Of a stretch of DNA of 64,000 nucleotides, positions 40,788 to 52,698 are shown in pieces. Origin of the DNA: Zasmidium citrigriseum (taxonomy: Eukaryota > Ascomycota > Dothideomycetes > Mycosphaerellales > Mycosphaerellaceae); contig NHNW01000009.1 in NCBI GenBank assembly GCA_002786025.1, positions 502,376 through 566,375 of the forward strand. The letters are read 5' to 3'. Both the position numbers and the translations under genes were made by a program. The notes under the pieces are model-generated. The model saw only the letters and a program-made list of their open reading frames with translations. It made no database searches and was not told the DNA's origin. Position 1 is the first letter of the stretch; the number at the start of each line of letters is the position of its first letter.

Positions 40788-43700
40788 TTAACCGCGAAGG
40801 TACTGCACAAGCTGCGTAAGCTTATCCCTTGTCTCATCCGTCAACTGCTCCTCCGGCGGGCCCATGACCTTCTCAAACACCGGCATGAGCTTGCCCGTCA
40901 AGCCCTGGATCGTTTCGTTCCTCGCCTGGTACAGCGAGACAATCATATCAAAGACAGGCTCGTTCTCACGGAAGTCCTCCTTCAGAGGCAAAAGTCCCGC
41001 GAGATGAGGCAGGACGTCCTGGAGGGGAACGTTCTCGGGCGACTTCTTGATCATACGGCTGACGCAGCCAGCGGCGTTGTCGAGGAGACGGGCCTCGGAG
41101 TCGCTGGCGTTTGCGTTGGAGTTGTGGAGGAGGGGCTCGAGGAGGGAGAGGATGTTGTTGTAGTTGCCGAGGATTTCTTTGGCGTCGTTGCTGTTGGCGC
41201 AGAGCAGACCCATGCCGAAGGCGGCGTTGCTCTTCGTCTCGGGGTCCTCGTCACTGAGGCGCTTGAGCAGGACGCGCATCATGCGTTGAGTGTAAGGGGT
41301 GCAGGCACCGCCCATGGACTCGATGCAGTCGGCAACGGTGCCGACAGCCGAGCAGCGCTCAAAGCGTTCCTGGGACGAGCAGAACTTCATGACTGGGGTC
41401 TCGAAGATTTGCCAGAGCTCGCCGAACTGCTCGCCCAAAGCGGTGGAGAGAGCAGCGACGACCTCAAGGGCGGTCTCGACGACCAGCCAGTCATACTCGG
41501 CCGACTCGCCCTCCATTGGTGCCTCGTCGAAATCATCCTCATCCTTCTGGCATGGGTGGTTGCGCTGGAGGATGAGCATGATGGCAGAAGTGCACTGCTC
41601 CAGAGGGGTGGCGTTCTCCGACTTTGGCGTGGCGAGGACGGCAGGACCGCAAAGCTTCAATGTAGCAGCCAAGTTGCGGTTGACCTCTGTGACGGTAGCC
41701 CTGTTATTGCTGTCAGCAGTTGTTCTCACTCAAACTCATTCGTACAAAAGTAAGGTGAGTGTAGGGATATCAGAAACAGCCTCTACGTATTCGCAGCATG
41801 TGCCGTAGCATCTGAGTGAGCTGGGTTACGAAGTGTTGTCATCACGTTGGACAGAAAGAAAGAAAAGAAAAGTAAGCAACTCACCGATCCATCTCTTCCT
41901 CCCACAGAGCGAGGGTGCCCTTCATGACAAGGTCGCCCAGCTTCTGGAGTTCCTGTGTAGGCTGGACCTTGAGAGGAATGCCTGGCTGCCATTTCTGCAT
42001 GCCGTTGTCCTCGGCAAGGCCCCAGATGCAAGCGTATGCGCGCCAGAGGGTGCTGATAGCGCTCTTTCGTACACCCTCGAAGGTGTGGTCCAGGAGTGGG
42101 AGGGTCGTCGCGATAGTCTTCTCCATGTATGGGATGTACTTGCTCTTGGCATGAGTAAGGACATCACCGATGACCTCAACAGCGATCTCCTTCTCCATAG
42201 CGACAGCGGTGACGGCGCCGAGATCATCCCAGTCATCGTCATCATCGTCGTCTCCAGACTCCATCATGGCCTTGATGACATCCTCCTCGGAGATCTCGTC
42301 GTCCTCGTTGACGCCGTTGGCACCCGCGACCTTGATCTTCCGGCCGGCGATGGTGACCTCCTGGCCAACAAGATCCGAGGCCTCAGCACCAAGCTGGACT
42401 TCCGAGTCAGTCTCCTCTTGCTCAAGGCAGTCGAACAGAGACTTGACGACACCCTCTAAGAAAGGCTCGAAGCTCTCCTCGTAAACTCTGGCGAGCGTGC
42501 TCCACAGAATGTAGCTCGTCTCCTTGAGTCTCTGGTGGTCAAGGTGCAGACCCTCCTCGCTGGCCTGCATGAGCGGGCGCACGAAAGGCTGGAAAGCCTC
42601 TGCGCCGACGGCACTGGCGATCTTGCCAAGAGAGTCGATGACCATACTACGGAGCTCGAGCTCGTCTTCGCTGTCCTTGATCTGAATGTATTTGCCCAAG
42701 CTTTGCATGGTCTTCTCGAAGTAGGGCTTGAAAGCCTCCTCTGATGCGCTCGCGATGCTACCGAGAGCGCTGACGGCGGCCATCTGCACCTTGTGGTCGT
42801 CATGGTCGATGAGGTGGCTGAATCGTGGAACGAGCTCGCCAAGGTAGCGTGCAGCATCCTCGGCCTCGAGACCCTCGATAAGGGAGTCGACGGCCATGGC
42901 GCTGGCCTTGACGATGTGGGTGTTGAGTTCGTAGTCCTTGGAGTCCTTCTGGGTGTTTTGCATGCCCTGGAGTGCGAGATCGAAGTTCTTGACGAGAGCT
43001 GGGATGAGTCGGGCATGCTCCTTGCCCATGTCCTCGGCGAGATCGTCTGCGAGACGGGTGACACCATTGAGTGTAGCGCTCCGGACAGAGATGGCTGGGT
43101 CCTCGAGCAGGTGAAGGACAAGAGGCAGGATCTCGTTGAGCTGAGTGGCGATGAAGTCTGGTGCACCCTCAACGCACATGCCAAGGGCCAAAATACCTGC
43201 TCTCCTGTACTCGGCCTTGTCGTTCTGAACGTATGGGCCAATAGTCTTGAGGAGAGGCACAGCGACCTGGCTAGGTGGCAGGCTCTCACTGAGGATGTCC
43301 AGCAGACCAAGAGCAGATCGTGCTGGCGAGATGTCGTCCTCCTCAGAAGGCAGCTCATCCAGCTCAGTAGCAATCTGCACACACATCTTGGTCATCTGCT
43401 CGCCGACCTTCAAGCTCTGCACCTTGAGCTTGCGGTATCGTACCGCCTGCATCAGGAAGCTTATAGCCTGAGATCTCGACTCGTCGTCGACCTCAGTCTT
43501 GGAGGCAACTTGCATGAAGAACTGCAGCAAGTCGCCAAAGTGTGCGTTGAGGAAAGCACTCTCGTAGCTGAGCAGCTTGTTGAAGACATCAAAGGCTTGC
43601 ATGGTGTGCTCCTCATCCTCTTCCGAGATTGTTGACTGCAGCACCTTGACCATGTGTGGGATGGTGGCCTGGAAAGCCTTCAAGCTCTTGGTGTCCTCCT

Positions 43701-44286
43701 CCGTATCGAGAACCATAGCCAGCTCGGAGAGAGCCAGCATAGTGTTCACTCTTACTTCGACCGACTCGGGGTCTTGGATCGTCTTGTTGAAGAGCGTGAG
43801 CATCGAGCCCATGTTCTCCTGGAAAATATCCGGCATGGTCTCGAGGAGGGTGTAGATGATGTAGACGCCGACCTCACGGTGCCGGGCCGTCTCGCTGGTA
43901 GCAGCTTGCTGCAAGATGCCGGGCAGTTCGCTCCACTGTCCATCTTCGAGGTCGATCTTGGCGATAGCCGCAATAACGCGAGCCTTGGTGTGTCGGGGGA
44001 GCTGCTTCTCCTCGTCGATGGTGCTCTTGAGAAGCTGCTCACGAAGCTGGGGCTTCTGGTCGTCCGCCACCGAAGTCCAGTGCTTAGAGATGAGTTTGCG
44101 GGCCTCGACGCCAGCCAGTTGCCGCAGCTCAGGCTGTGGGTGGTTGACGAGGATGTGAATGAGGGCCGTCACCGACTGGGGCGACGAGTAGTAGGCCTTG
44201 TTTAGCTGGCTGGTGGCCTGCTTGACCTTGTTGGTGTCCGGCTCGAGCAGAGCCTGCAGCAGCGAGACGAATTCCTGCTCGTCCAT
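40788..44286 (-). CDS. PSE1: Importin beta-family karyopherin Pse1/Kap121 (importin-5)
   Basis: Two exons, 41885-44286 and 40788-41700, joined by a 184-nt intron, give 1,104 residues, as expected for Kap121. It carries ribosomal proteins, histones and other cargo into the nucleus. The start at 44286 (MDEQEFVSLLQALLEPDT) is family-typical. The N-terminal HEAT repeats include LRQLAGVEARKLISKHW, and the whole protein is alpha-helical HEAT repeat (e.g. KAEYRRAGILALGMCVEGA, DDHKVQMAAVSALGSIA). An acidic loop occurs around GDDDDDDDWDDL, where importins contact Ran or cargo. The C-terminal exon contains SNAAFGMGLLCANS and ends in LTQLVQYLRG. The splice joins EEEMDR to ATVTEVNRN. Confidence 0.95.
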
Positions 44287-44604
44287 GATTGTGAAGTGCA
44301 AAGGGGGTATCTCAAACACAACAGAAAAGAGAGGAAGGTGGAGGAGAGAGAAGAAGTTTTGGTAGTAGTTTGTGAACTACGGCTCTGGGATTTTTTGCGC
44401 TGCGGCCGAGATTTTAGCGGAGACCCTGAGCAGGGATCCCACCGCGGCCTGAGGCATACTTTGAAAGATTCACTCGTTGAGTCTCGTCACATGAATAGTC
44501 CGTTCATTCATCATCAACTAACTAAACGACAGCGCCTTCGCTCAGGCATTTTGGGTATCATAAAACATTAAACAAAAGGCCGTCTCCCCAAACACGCAAA
44601 GAAA
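44287..44604. other. Spacer between PSE1 start and UBA gene end
   Basis: About 318 nt: the PSE1 promoter and the 3' end of the minus-strand UBA gene. Purine-rich leader next to PSE1; nothing else supportable. Confidence 0.4.
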
Positions 44605-47600
44605 TCAGTTCTGTCTCAGCAACAACTCCACCGCTCGGTCGAGTCGAATTCCATCTCCCATATCCGTCATTCGCAAGGCTCTGGTGGCCTGCTCGATCGA
44701 GAAGCCCATGGAAAGGATCTTTGCTACGGCCATGTCGCTTGTGTCTTCGGCTATGCCGCCGAGATTGCGGAGGGGTGAGGAGCGGCCGTAGCTGTCGAAG
44801 CGCTCTTCCATGATGGGGCTGATGGTGCGTGGGGCGGCCCAGAGGGTGCTGGGTGAGGTTGGTGAGAGGGTAGAGCCGTGTCTGACCGGGGCAGATGAAG
44901 GGGTCCGGCGAGCTGTGGTGGTGCTCCTGGACATGTTGCTGCGTCGAGAGCGCGTGCTGCCAGTGCGGGACACCATGCTCATCGGTCGCTCGGTGTTCAT
45001 ATCGATCAACGGCAGGCGCTTGTAGTCGCTGCTCTGACGGCGCAGGCGGATTTCTGCAGCCAGAGTAGCGACACGCTGGCGGCTCTTCTCCTTCTTCTCC
45101 TGCTCAAGAGGGTCTTGCAGTCGGAGCTTTGCAAGCAAGACTTGCTCTTCGTAGCTCTTCGCCACTGGCTCCTTAAGGAAGTTCGTGCGGCTACCGTTGT
45201 AGACTGGTGCTGTCCACTTGGTCCAGCCGCATTCGTTCGCCAATGCAAATCCAGTGTCGCTGTTGTCACAGGCGTATTCGGCCATCTCCAGAACGACGTG
45301 TGGGCCGAGAGTCATGAGGTACGAAAGCCACTCTTCGAGGGTTTGCTCCTCTTGCTCGACGTCACCCTCGACGACATCAGTGCCATCGAAGACGCCATAT
45401 TTTCTGGCTTGCTCGACACGGCCCTGGTAGCCTTGCAGAAGGACCGTCAGGCAAGTCCAGATCTCCGTCATATCGAAAAGCTGAGTAGCGTAGAGCCCCT
45501 TCTCGTTGGCCTTCGCAAAGTAGTCTGGCGCATTCAAGAGCACGCTGCTCATATCGAAGTCCAGATTGGTGTTGACAGTCGCCACACAGCCCTGGTTGTT
45601 TGCGAGCAGTCCGCCTTTCAGCCAGTCCAGTTGACCAGTAATGTCTTCCTCGCGACCTTTGTCGCAGCCAAAGATCTTGCAGAAACACCAGATCCTCCAG
45701 AAGGCATCGTTGAATCTGGCTGCGTTCGGGTGGCTGGGAGTTGAAAGCGCAAAGGTTGTTTCTCGGCGAATGAATGTCTGGCAGTTCTGCAGAATCAATG
45801 CCTTGAGGCGCTCGATGACCATTTGGTCGCGTCGGAAGCACCGCATGTACGACATTGGCGTGTGCTCGAGCTGAGAGGAGGCTTTGCCGGAGTCGACTTC
45901 ATTGCGATCTGGTGGGCTCCACTCGCGCAATTCCCAAGCAGCTGGAGATTCGTTGTAGGCGACGGTGCGGATCAGATCCATCTCGTTCTCTTTGAAAACT
46001 CGGTACATTCCCTTGTTGATGACGGCTGTGTTGAAGAGATCCCTAGTTGACTTAAGAGACGCCAGGATATGCAGAAGCACATTCTCTGCAGAGTCGGATG
46101 GAACGTTCAGTGCAGCATTCTCGTCAATCGTCTCTGGCTCCTCGTTGATCTGCTGGGCTTCTCCGTTAACCACAATGCCCGGTATGACTGTAGTGGCGAC
46201 ATCGTTCTTCAACTCAGATGGACTTGGACGTTCCGCGATGGATGTCAAGTCGGCCGAATTGTTGCTCGAATGCGAGATACTCGCGCTCTTGCGCAAACCA
46301 CGTCCCTTGGGAGCAGGCTCTGAAGGCTTCATCTGCGACTCCGATCTCCTCCTAGTTGGGACTTGCGGTGCTGGGATATTGCCCAGACTCTTCGTGCCTC
46401 TGGTCATCCTCCAATCCCGCTTCCTCGATCGCTTCGGAATCGTTGGTGCTCGAGCTGGTGGCTGCATGACGTCTCGGACACTGTCACTGCGCTTGACAAC
46501 GGAGCCATTCCTCGACGATGCGCCAAAGTCCTTCACTTCGGTCTCTGGCTCGGCTGCGGGCTGAATCGATTCCAGCGAGTTCTCGAGGTCCTTCTCGGCC
46601 TCGCTCAAAGTCGGGCTCGTCGGCTCCGGTACATGTAAGAAAGTGTATGGCGAACTGCGAATAAACTCCTGATCACATCGATCCAGCTCGCTCATCGATC
46701 GAGAGTGTCGAATCTGGCTGTCTTGATGCCACATGTCCATGGTCGATGGCAGTCTGACCGTCTTCGACTCTCGGTTGATTCTAGGAGGAAGAGTCGGCGC
46801 ATCCCGCTCTGGCATCTTGGGAAGCGGTGGGAGAGCCTTGTCCTTGTTTGGTGCTGGGACTGCCTCAACGCTGGTTGCAGAGCTTCGTCGACTGGGCGTT
46901 GACATATCAGTATCTGCTGAACTGCTCGAGGTCGACGATCTCGAAGCGTGTGATCGATTGCTCTCCGAATGAAATGGTGCCTGCGGTCTCTCAGGCGGGC
47001 TCACTTGAATCCCTGAATCCGACTCCATGGGCGAGACATCTTTCGACTCTTCTACCACAATGGAAGGCGGTTGACGCGGGAATTTGGTTACAATGCTCGC
47101 TGGAGCAACCGAAACCATTGGTCGACGAGGCTTTGGTTGGCAAATCGTGGACAGCGTTCGATCGTTGATCAAAGGCTGACCCGCTGGGATCACCACAGAC
47201 AAATGTGGCTTTCGAGCAGCTAGCTGTTGTCCAAGTTGTGTGCCTGCAGATACTGGTCTTACTGGAGTGAATCCAGTCTCCTCAATCTTCTCCTCTTGCT
47301 TCTGTGCGTCACACGAGTAGGTCTGATCCCAGTGTACCACACCGTTGATCCAAACACCTATCCTACTTTGGGAGTCCTTTTTCTTCTGAGTCTTCGATCG
47401 TTGTGGTGACAGAGATGTGGTGCTCTTGCTTCGAAGCATATCCTGCTGGATGGGTGACAATGGCGAGCTATCACCGCCGTTCAAAGCGCTCAATGTCAGC
47501 TCTCGTTCGTTGATCGCCGAGAGGATCTCTTCGTTTGGGCTCGTTGCCATTTCTTCCTCTAACGCTGTCATCTTGATCGTTTGGGCCGGAGGTACAGCAT

Positions 47601-47919
47601 TGAGAATGGTTCCCTTCGAGGATTTGGGTGTCTTGGGGGTCTTGGGTGTTGTAGCCTTGGGGGACTTTGGACTCTGACTGCAGACGCTCTTCCTCCTCCC
47701 GATCCAACTCTTCTGCCTTTCCGTCATTGGTCGAGGCATAGCTGCTTGGGCTATGAAAGGTGGAGTAGGCTCAGGTGTTTCGGTACCCCTCCTGCTGAAG
47801 ATCGAAATGCTTCGTCTGAATTGGCTGGCTTGTTGAGGCTGTGGGCTGGGCTCAGAAGGAGCAGCAGCAGCATCTGAGGCTGCTGAGTTGAGAGCAGCAT
47901 AGTAGCGTCCCTCACCCAT
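44605..47919 (-). CDS. Large disordered protein with C-terminal UBA domain
   Basis: Single exon, 1,104 residues from the ATG at 47919 (MGEGRYYAALNSA). The first ~630 residues are Ser/Pro/Arg-rich and disordered, with repeated TPKTPKTPKSSKG-type segments and many basic-Ser sites that suggest phosphorylation. An ordered, helical domain begins near SAENVLLHILASLKSTRDL, which looks like an F-box-type start, and continues through DAFWRIWCFCKIFGCDKGR and LEEWLSYLMTLGPHVVLEM. The final ~45 residues (MAVAKILSMGFSIEQATRA, then LDRAVELLLRQN) are a UBA domain, which binds ubiquitin. I infer a ubiquitin-linked regulatory protein; the central domain is not one I can name. Related proteins of this design are, to my knowledge, common in filamentous ascomycetes and uncharacterised. 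Confidence 0.85.
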   Translation of the reverse strand: MGEGRYYAALNSAASDAAAAPSEPSPQPQQASQFRRSISIFSRRGTETPEPTPPFIAQAAMPRPMTERQKSWIGRRKSVCSQSPKSPKATTPKTPKTPKSSKGTILNAVPPAQTIKMTALEEEMATSPNEEILSAINERELTLSALNGGDSSPLSPIQQDMLRSKSTTSLSPQRSKTQKKKDSQSRIGVWINGVVHWDQTYSCDAQKQEEKIEETGFTPVRPVSAGTQLGQQLAARKPHLSVVIPAGQPLINDRTLSTICQPKPRRPMVSVAPASIVTKFPRQPPSIVVEESKDVSPMESDSGIQVSPPERPQAPFHSESNRSHASRSSTSSSSADTDMSTPSRRSSATSVEAVPAPNKDKALPPLPKMPERDAPTLPPRINRESKTVRLPSTMDMWHQDSQIRHSRSMSELDRCDQEFIRSSPYTFLHVPEPTSPTLSEAEKDLENSLESIQPAAEPETEVKDFGASSRNGSVVKRSDSVRDVMQPPARAPTIPKRSRKRDWRMTRGTKSLGNIPAPQVPTRRRSESQMKPSEPAPKGRGLRKSASISHSSNNSADLTSIAERPSPSELKNDVATTVIPGIVVNGEAQQINEEPETIDENAALNVPSDSAENVLLHILASLKSTRDLFNTAVINKGMYRVFKENEMDLIRTVAYNESPAAWELREWSPPDRNEVDSGKASSQLEHTPMSYMRCFRRDQMVIERLKALILQNCQTFIRRETTFALSTPSHPNAARFNDAFWRIWCFCKIFGCDKGREEDITGQLDWLKGGLLANNQGCVATVNTNLDFDMSSVLLNAPDYFAKANEKGLYATQLFDMTEIWTCLTVLLQGYQGRVEQARKYGVFDGTDVVEGDVEQEEQTLEEWLSYLMTLGPHVVLEMAEYACDNSDTGFALANECGWTKWTAPVYNGSRTNFLKEPVAKSYEEQVLLAKLRLQDPLEQEKKEKSRQRVATLAAEIRLRRQSSDYKRLPLIDMNTERPMSMVSRTGSTRSRRSNMSRSTTTARRTPSSAPVRHGSTLSPTSPSTLWAAPRTISPIMEERFDSYGRSSPLRNLGGIAEDTSDMAVAKILSMGFSIEQATRALRMTDMGDGIRLDRAVELLLRQN

Positions 47920-50113
47920 CTTGACGGAAGACAGGCTGAGAAAAGATAATCGTGTTGCTGGGCAGGCACCGACCAACCTCGCGACTGTGGCAAGAAAAGA
48001 TCAGCTCCGTTCCAAAAAAGCGTTCCTGTAACGGGGCCCTACCACTATTATGCAAGCCCAACAGGTGGCCGGCAAGGATGATGGGTGGTTCGATTGGAGG
48101 GTGGTCTAGTCAGACTGCGAGGATTGGAATACGATGCTGTGCGAGAATGTCGAAACAAGGGAAGTGATGATACTCATAGTAGCCGCATAATAGCGAGCAG
48201 GCGCAGCAGCAGAAACAGAGCACAAGGCGAGGTTAAGCAACCGGCCTCGCATTCTATATCAGCTCGCATAGCTGTCGGCGGCATCGCAACAAGATGCTAG
48301 CCGGGGTCGATTGCCTGGCATGGAGCGCTCGAGCTTCGCCCAGCGAGACGTTCAATCGCCAGGACAGGGTGCAGTCATGGCACGCACGTATGGCTGAAGG
48401 CCAGGCGCAGTGTGGCCACCAGTGCACAAACAGGCTCGCGGGCGCTGGCGCATGGCGTTGGAAACAGGCCAGCTCTTACTATACTTGGCCAAGATCGGCC
48501 TCTGGGACCAAGAATAGGCAGGGCGCACGGGAGGCTGAGGTGTCCGAGCGGCTCCGCACCGCCGGGGCAGTGATGAAGGAATGTTCGAACTTCGCAGCAC
48601 ACACGCCGCAGGATGCTCTTCTACGCAAAACGGCCGCTTGGATTCCAACGTCGTTCTGGAGTCGCGGAAGGGCAACGCCTGCGCCTGGATGGCCGTTACA
48701 ATCGTTCTTCGCACAGAATTGCCAATTGCTGCTGGCTGGGCTTCGCTACACCACCATCGGTACGCTGGCCATGTACCGGATTCCAGAAGCGCCGCACCCG
48801 TCTCGCAGAGCGAGAGACAACCCAGCTTGGCGAGCGACTCACACCCTTGCGGAGAAGGATCATGCATGTCAGTATTGAAGTCCGAGAGTTTCTTTCGCGT
48901 GGCATCGCGCGACGGCGAATCAGATGACGCAGTGAGCGCTGTTTCGGAAAATACAGCACAGTCGACGACGCCTACATGTGTGCCATCACGCTGCTATAGC
49001 TCTTCGCTGGCGGCCGCGTACGCCCAGTGCAATGGCGCTCCTCCTTCCGTGTTCTGAAACTTGGTCGGCAGCGGCCAACGAGCCATTGTACAGGCACAGT
49101 ACTTAAGGTGCTGAGGCTGGCTGACGACGTGCCGACGAGAAGGCCACTCGCTCTTCCGATCGTTTTGACTCGGGTCAGGTAAATACCAAAGTGTGCCTGG
49201 GGTGCCTCGTGGGAGTCGGTCTGGGCGTTGTCATCACCGCGCAAGGATCTCTACGTGCGGATGCGGTCGGTCAGCACGCACAAACGAAATCGCATACCTT
49301 ACCACTTCCCAACAGGGCTCGCACGGCGACGACAACAATCCGTTGCCGAGTGTCGCGATCGATGGCAGAAACACTGATCCTGGTCGTGACGATGATGGCA
49401 TTGTCCATTGACCGACGAACTGCCAGCTTCAGGCATCCGAATCCACCAACACCTGCAAAAGCAACAAATTCCTTCGGCGATGGAGTACCAACACATCGCA
49501 CCAACAACAACATTACCTCACCAGCCGATGACACATCGCTGTTGTCGGACGACTCGGACTTTCCCAGTTTCACCCAAGAGCCCCATCCCGTCAAAATACC
49601 GTCTCGTCCCAGGTTCACAACACTCTGTGTTCCCGGTGCCGGAGCGTTACTCTCCGCGCTCATCGCCGAGCTCTTCGCTTCTTCGCTTTCCATAAAACCC
49701 CAAGCGCTGCCGTGAAACCCAGGAAGCAAACGGAACGACTCCTCGCCTGACACCAACATCAATCGCCAGATCAACATTGCTCTGCGACATGGTGATGATG
49801 GCGACGGGATAGACTTTGACATCGTCGCCGTGCGTTCCACGCTTCCAGTGGACTCGGCACCTCCGCTGGTGTCTTTTCACAATGCCTCCTGACGATCCAA
49901 TGAGACGGCGCTTGCACTACAGACCACACGTCTTTGGTATGCGACCGCACTTTGGAAATGAAGCAGGCACAGGTAGGTCGCAATTCACATTTCGTTCTTC
50001 AACTGTTTGCTGCGTGGTTGCGCGGTCGAAGTCGCAATCTTTCTGCTTCCTCACTTCATCCTGGCTGGCTTCAGGATGATATCCGCTCATTGGAAAGAAA
50101 TACCATCATAATA
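47920..50113. other. Gene-poor 2.2 kb intergenic region
   Basis: The longest stretch without a supportable gene. It holds the promoters of the UBA gene (minus) and the GT90 gene (plus). Open frames of 60-195 codons overlap on both strands, as expected in GC-rich DNA. I found no splice-joined exons, domain motif, hydrophobic helix or tRNA that stands up. The segment 49191-49840 has long frames on both strands (174 and 189 codons) and could be a degraded gene or a rapidly evolving one. Confidence 0.4.
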
Positions 50114-51364
50114 ATGCCCGCATTGGAAATGCCCCGTCTACGACGCACAACAATCCTTACAATCGCGCTCTTCATAATTTTCGCCTTCCACTTATCCGAC
50201 GACTACACCCACATCACACCTCTATACTGGCAAACCGCAAAACTAAAAGGTGATCGACTATGGGACACAGAACCAATCGAGCCATACTGGGAATGGAACG
50301 CCACAACAGACGCCCACAACCTCCTCCTCACCCACCGCCACTGCGAACAAGCCTTCCACCCACTATTCAAACCCATCGACCAAAGCGTGCGACGCCACAA
50401 AGCACCCTACAACAGAATCCAACTCAAAGACCTCGACAAAGTCTCTGGCACTCCAGGCGTCGTACGCGCAATGATCTACGATCAGCAGCTCTACATAATC
50501 AGCACCGGCGGCTCACTCTCCCCAAAGTCCCGAATGGTCCTCTCCCAAATCCACAAAGCTGTGACAACAAGTCCCGAGGAAGTCGCCAATATCGAATTTG
50601 CCTTCTCCACGGAAGAAAGACCGGAACACTACGCCCCCTCGTCACCCATAACGAAATCGTGGTCTTTTTCACGATCTCCCAACGACCGCAACACCTGGCT
50701 GATGCCCGACTTTGGAGTCTCTACCATCTCGTCTACTCAGGAGACATTCCACGAAACTAGACGCAAAGCCATCGCCCTGGACACTCACCTTTCTTGGGAA
50801 GATAAATATCCCCGACTCCTCTGGCGCGGCGACCTACTATCCCTCTCCCACCAAACAACTTTCCTCGACGCCACATCCGGACGTCCATGGGCAGATATTC
50901 AAACCACCAGCAATACCCCTTCCTACTCACCCTCTGACATGTGCAAATCCAAATACCTCGCGCACACATCCCCCATCCCCTCCAATGCCCTCCTGCACTG
51001 CACATCAGTCCACCTAATCCCCTCCCCCCTCCCGTTCACAACCCTCACATCCCACCTCCTGATCCCCACAGGCCCAGAGCAGAACTACATCCCTGTCAAA
51101 CCGGACTGGAGCGATGCGGAGGATAAAGTCCGACATTTGAGGGAGTGGGATTCTCTTGGTGAGAGGATTGCGAAGATGGGGAGGGAGGTTTGGAGGGAGA
51201 GGTTTTCGACTGAGGCCGCGGAGGTTTGCGCTTGGAGGAGGTTGTTCAGGGGGTGGAGTGAGGTGCTGGAGTTTGAGGTTATGCTTGAGGATGGAGAGGG
51301 AAGTGAGAGGGGGGTCGCTTGGGAGAGGGTTTTGGTTGAGGGGTGGAGGGGGGAGAAGATCTGA
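50114..51364 (+). CDS. CAP10/GT90-family glycosyltransferase, type II membrane protein
   Basis: Single exon, 416 residues from the ATG at 50114 (MPALEMPRLRRTT). A further in-frame upstream extension exists but begins without good context. A hydrophobic signal anchor (TTILTIALFIIFAFHL) near the N-terminus indicates a Golgi type II protein. The GT90 fold is recognisable: KYPRLLWRGDLL, KSKYLAHTSP and LHCTSVHLI, then LIPTGPEQNYIPVKPDWSD and VWRERFSTEAAEVCAWRRL. Fungal relatives include Cryptococcus Cap10 and Cxt1, a xylosyltransferase, so a UDP-xylose or related donor is plausible. At 416 residues it is shorter than many fungal GT90 proteins (500-700), and the region between the RGD-like and KYL motifs seems condensed, so activity is not assured. 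Confidence 0.8.
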   Translation: MPALEMPRLRRTTILTIALFIIFAFHLSDDYTHITPLYWQTAKLKGDRLWDTEPIEPYWEWNATTDAHNLLLTHRHCEQAFHPLFKPIDQSVRRHKAPYNRIQLKDLDKVSGTPGVVRAMIYDQQLYIISTGGSLSPKSRMVLSQIHKAVTTSPEEVANIEFAFSTEERPEHYAPSSPITKSWSFSRSPNDRNTWLMPDFGVSTISSTQETFHETRRKAIALDTHLSWEDKYPRLLWRGDLLSLSHQTTFLDATSGRPWADIQTTSNTPSYSPSDMCKSKYLAHTSPIPSNALLHCTSVHLIPSPLPFTTLTSHLLIPTGPEQNYIPVKPDWSDAEDKVRHLREWDSLGERIAKMGREVWRERFSTEAAEVCAWRRLFRGWSEVLEFEVMLEDGEGSERGVAWERVLVEGWRGEKI

Positions 51365-51458
51365 TAGGAGAATCGTTTTTGTTGTATACCCCTCAGTATG
51401 AATTCGTGTCATCTTCGTAGGTCCAAGAATACCCATTTCCACCTCACCGCCAGGTGAA

Positions 51459-52356
51459 TCAAGATGATACCTGCGGCCTATACTCCATCCCCACCCTCCC
51501 CCTCTCCAAATCCCACGCCCCATCCATCTGCACAATCTCCTCCTGCAAACCCCTCAACTCCCTTTGCAACCGACCCATGATACCCGTCTCTTGCGTCCGC
51601 GGAACTGGTTGTTGAACTCCCTGTGGCGGCGTCGTAGTATCACGGATACTCGAATCCTGGAATTCCATCTGTGGTCGAAAGTCTGTCTGCGCTCGATACA
51701 CCATGCCCTGCTCTGGCGACGAATACTGCGTCTCTGCCTGTCCCGTCCCCGTATTCAGCGGCGCCTTCTCAGCTCTGAGCCTCAATTCCGTTTCCATTTG
51801 CGAGAGGGAGCAGCACTGCACATTCCCCGATCAGCAAATGACCCACCAAACCACGTCGTGCAACTGAAACGTACGCCACAACAAAACGCCGCCAAACAAT
51901 CTTTCCAACTCTCGCCTTCACATTAAATCAGCTCATGATCATCCACAACACAGACTGGGCTTTCGTAACGGACCTTGAATCCCAAACTTCTCCCTCACCT
52001 GCCCCCTCAAGATCCAAATCGGAATCCACACGAACAACGGCAAAAATTGGTGCATCATCCAGAAGAAGAAGCAGGGCATCGTGAAGTAGCGGAATTTGTC
52101 GCGGTTGCTGGTGGTTCAACATATCAGCTTTGAATTCATTGAGAGGGAGGATGGCCGGCATACGTCTCGGGATACTTAACGAGCCGTTGGTTGATCCGGC
52201 CGAAGACGAAGCAGCCGCAGCAACACGATGCGCACTGCGAAGTTGAGATTAGTTGGCAGGAAGAAGTAAAAGGGAGGCTGGGGTCGATACACAGAGCTTG
52301 CAACTGCCTCCTCCGCAGCAGGGGCTGCAGATGCCTTTGCTCCAGGAGGAAGACAT
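51459..52356 (-). CDS. PLAC8-family cysteine-rich membrane protein, copy A
   Basis: Five exons, 52291-52356, 52164-52234, 51974-52107, 51875-51900 and 51459-51815, give about 217 residues. Splicing restores the PLAC8 pattern: WSKGICSPCCGGGSCKLCC, then ASCCCGCFVFGRINQRL, a hydrophobic turn (TMPCFFFWMMHQFLPLFVW), the RGQVREKFGIQ motif, and DCLAAFCCGCCSLSQMETEL. One exon is only 26 nt and the third donor is the uncommon GTCCGT, so exon 3/4 borders are the least sure. The tail is Gln/Pro-rich. PLAC8 proteins sit in membranes; plant and fungal members affect cadmium or calcium tolerance and cell size. It is followed upstream on the same strand by a second PLAC8 gene, suggesting tandem duplication. 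Confidence 0.75.
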
Positions 52357-52698
52357 CCCGAGGCTTGAGATGGCGTTGGATGGATGGAATGGGTGAAATA
52401 TCGATGCTGGAGCTTGTGATTGTCGAGGTTGATGTGGTCTGCGAGTTGAGGTGAAGAGGAAGTCGGAAATTGCTAGACGCCTGCCTTGTTGTGATCGAAA
52501 ATGTAAGGAAAGAATCTCTGCGCGAATCTTTGCTTCGAGGCAGTCGCTACCACTCGCTGGGTTAAAGCTACAATCAGCTGTAGATACGTCTTCTTCCAAT
52601 GGATTTCACATCATTAGGTCTCTCAGACTTCATTCATTAGCACTTCCAGACCTCCAACTGCAGTTCCTCGCCACCGCGGTCCCATTCTTCATATCCGT

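Noticed and set aside
41004..41753. 249-codon plus-strand frame opposite PSE1
   Set aside because: It is a mirror of the strongly supported importin coding sequence and shows no own motif.
48536..48600. Possible tRNA (a GTGTCCGAGCGGCT A-box-like motif followed by a GTTCGAA element)
   Set aside because: The acceptor arms do not pair and no anticodon arm could be drawn; the match is to internal promoter-like words only.
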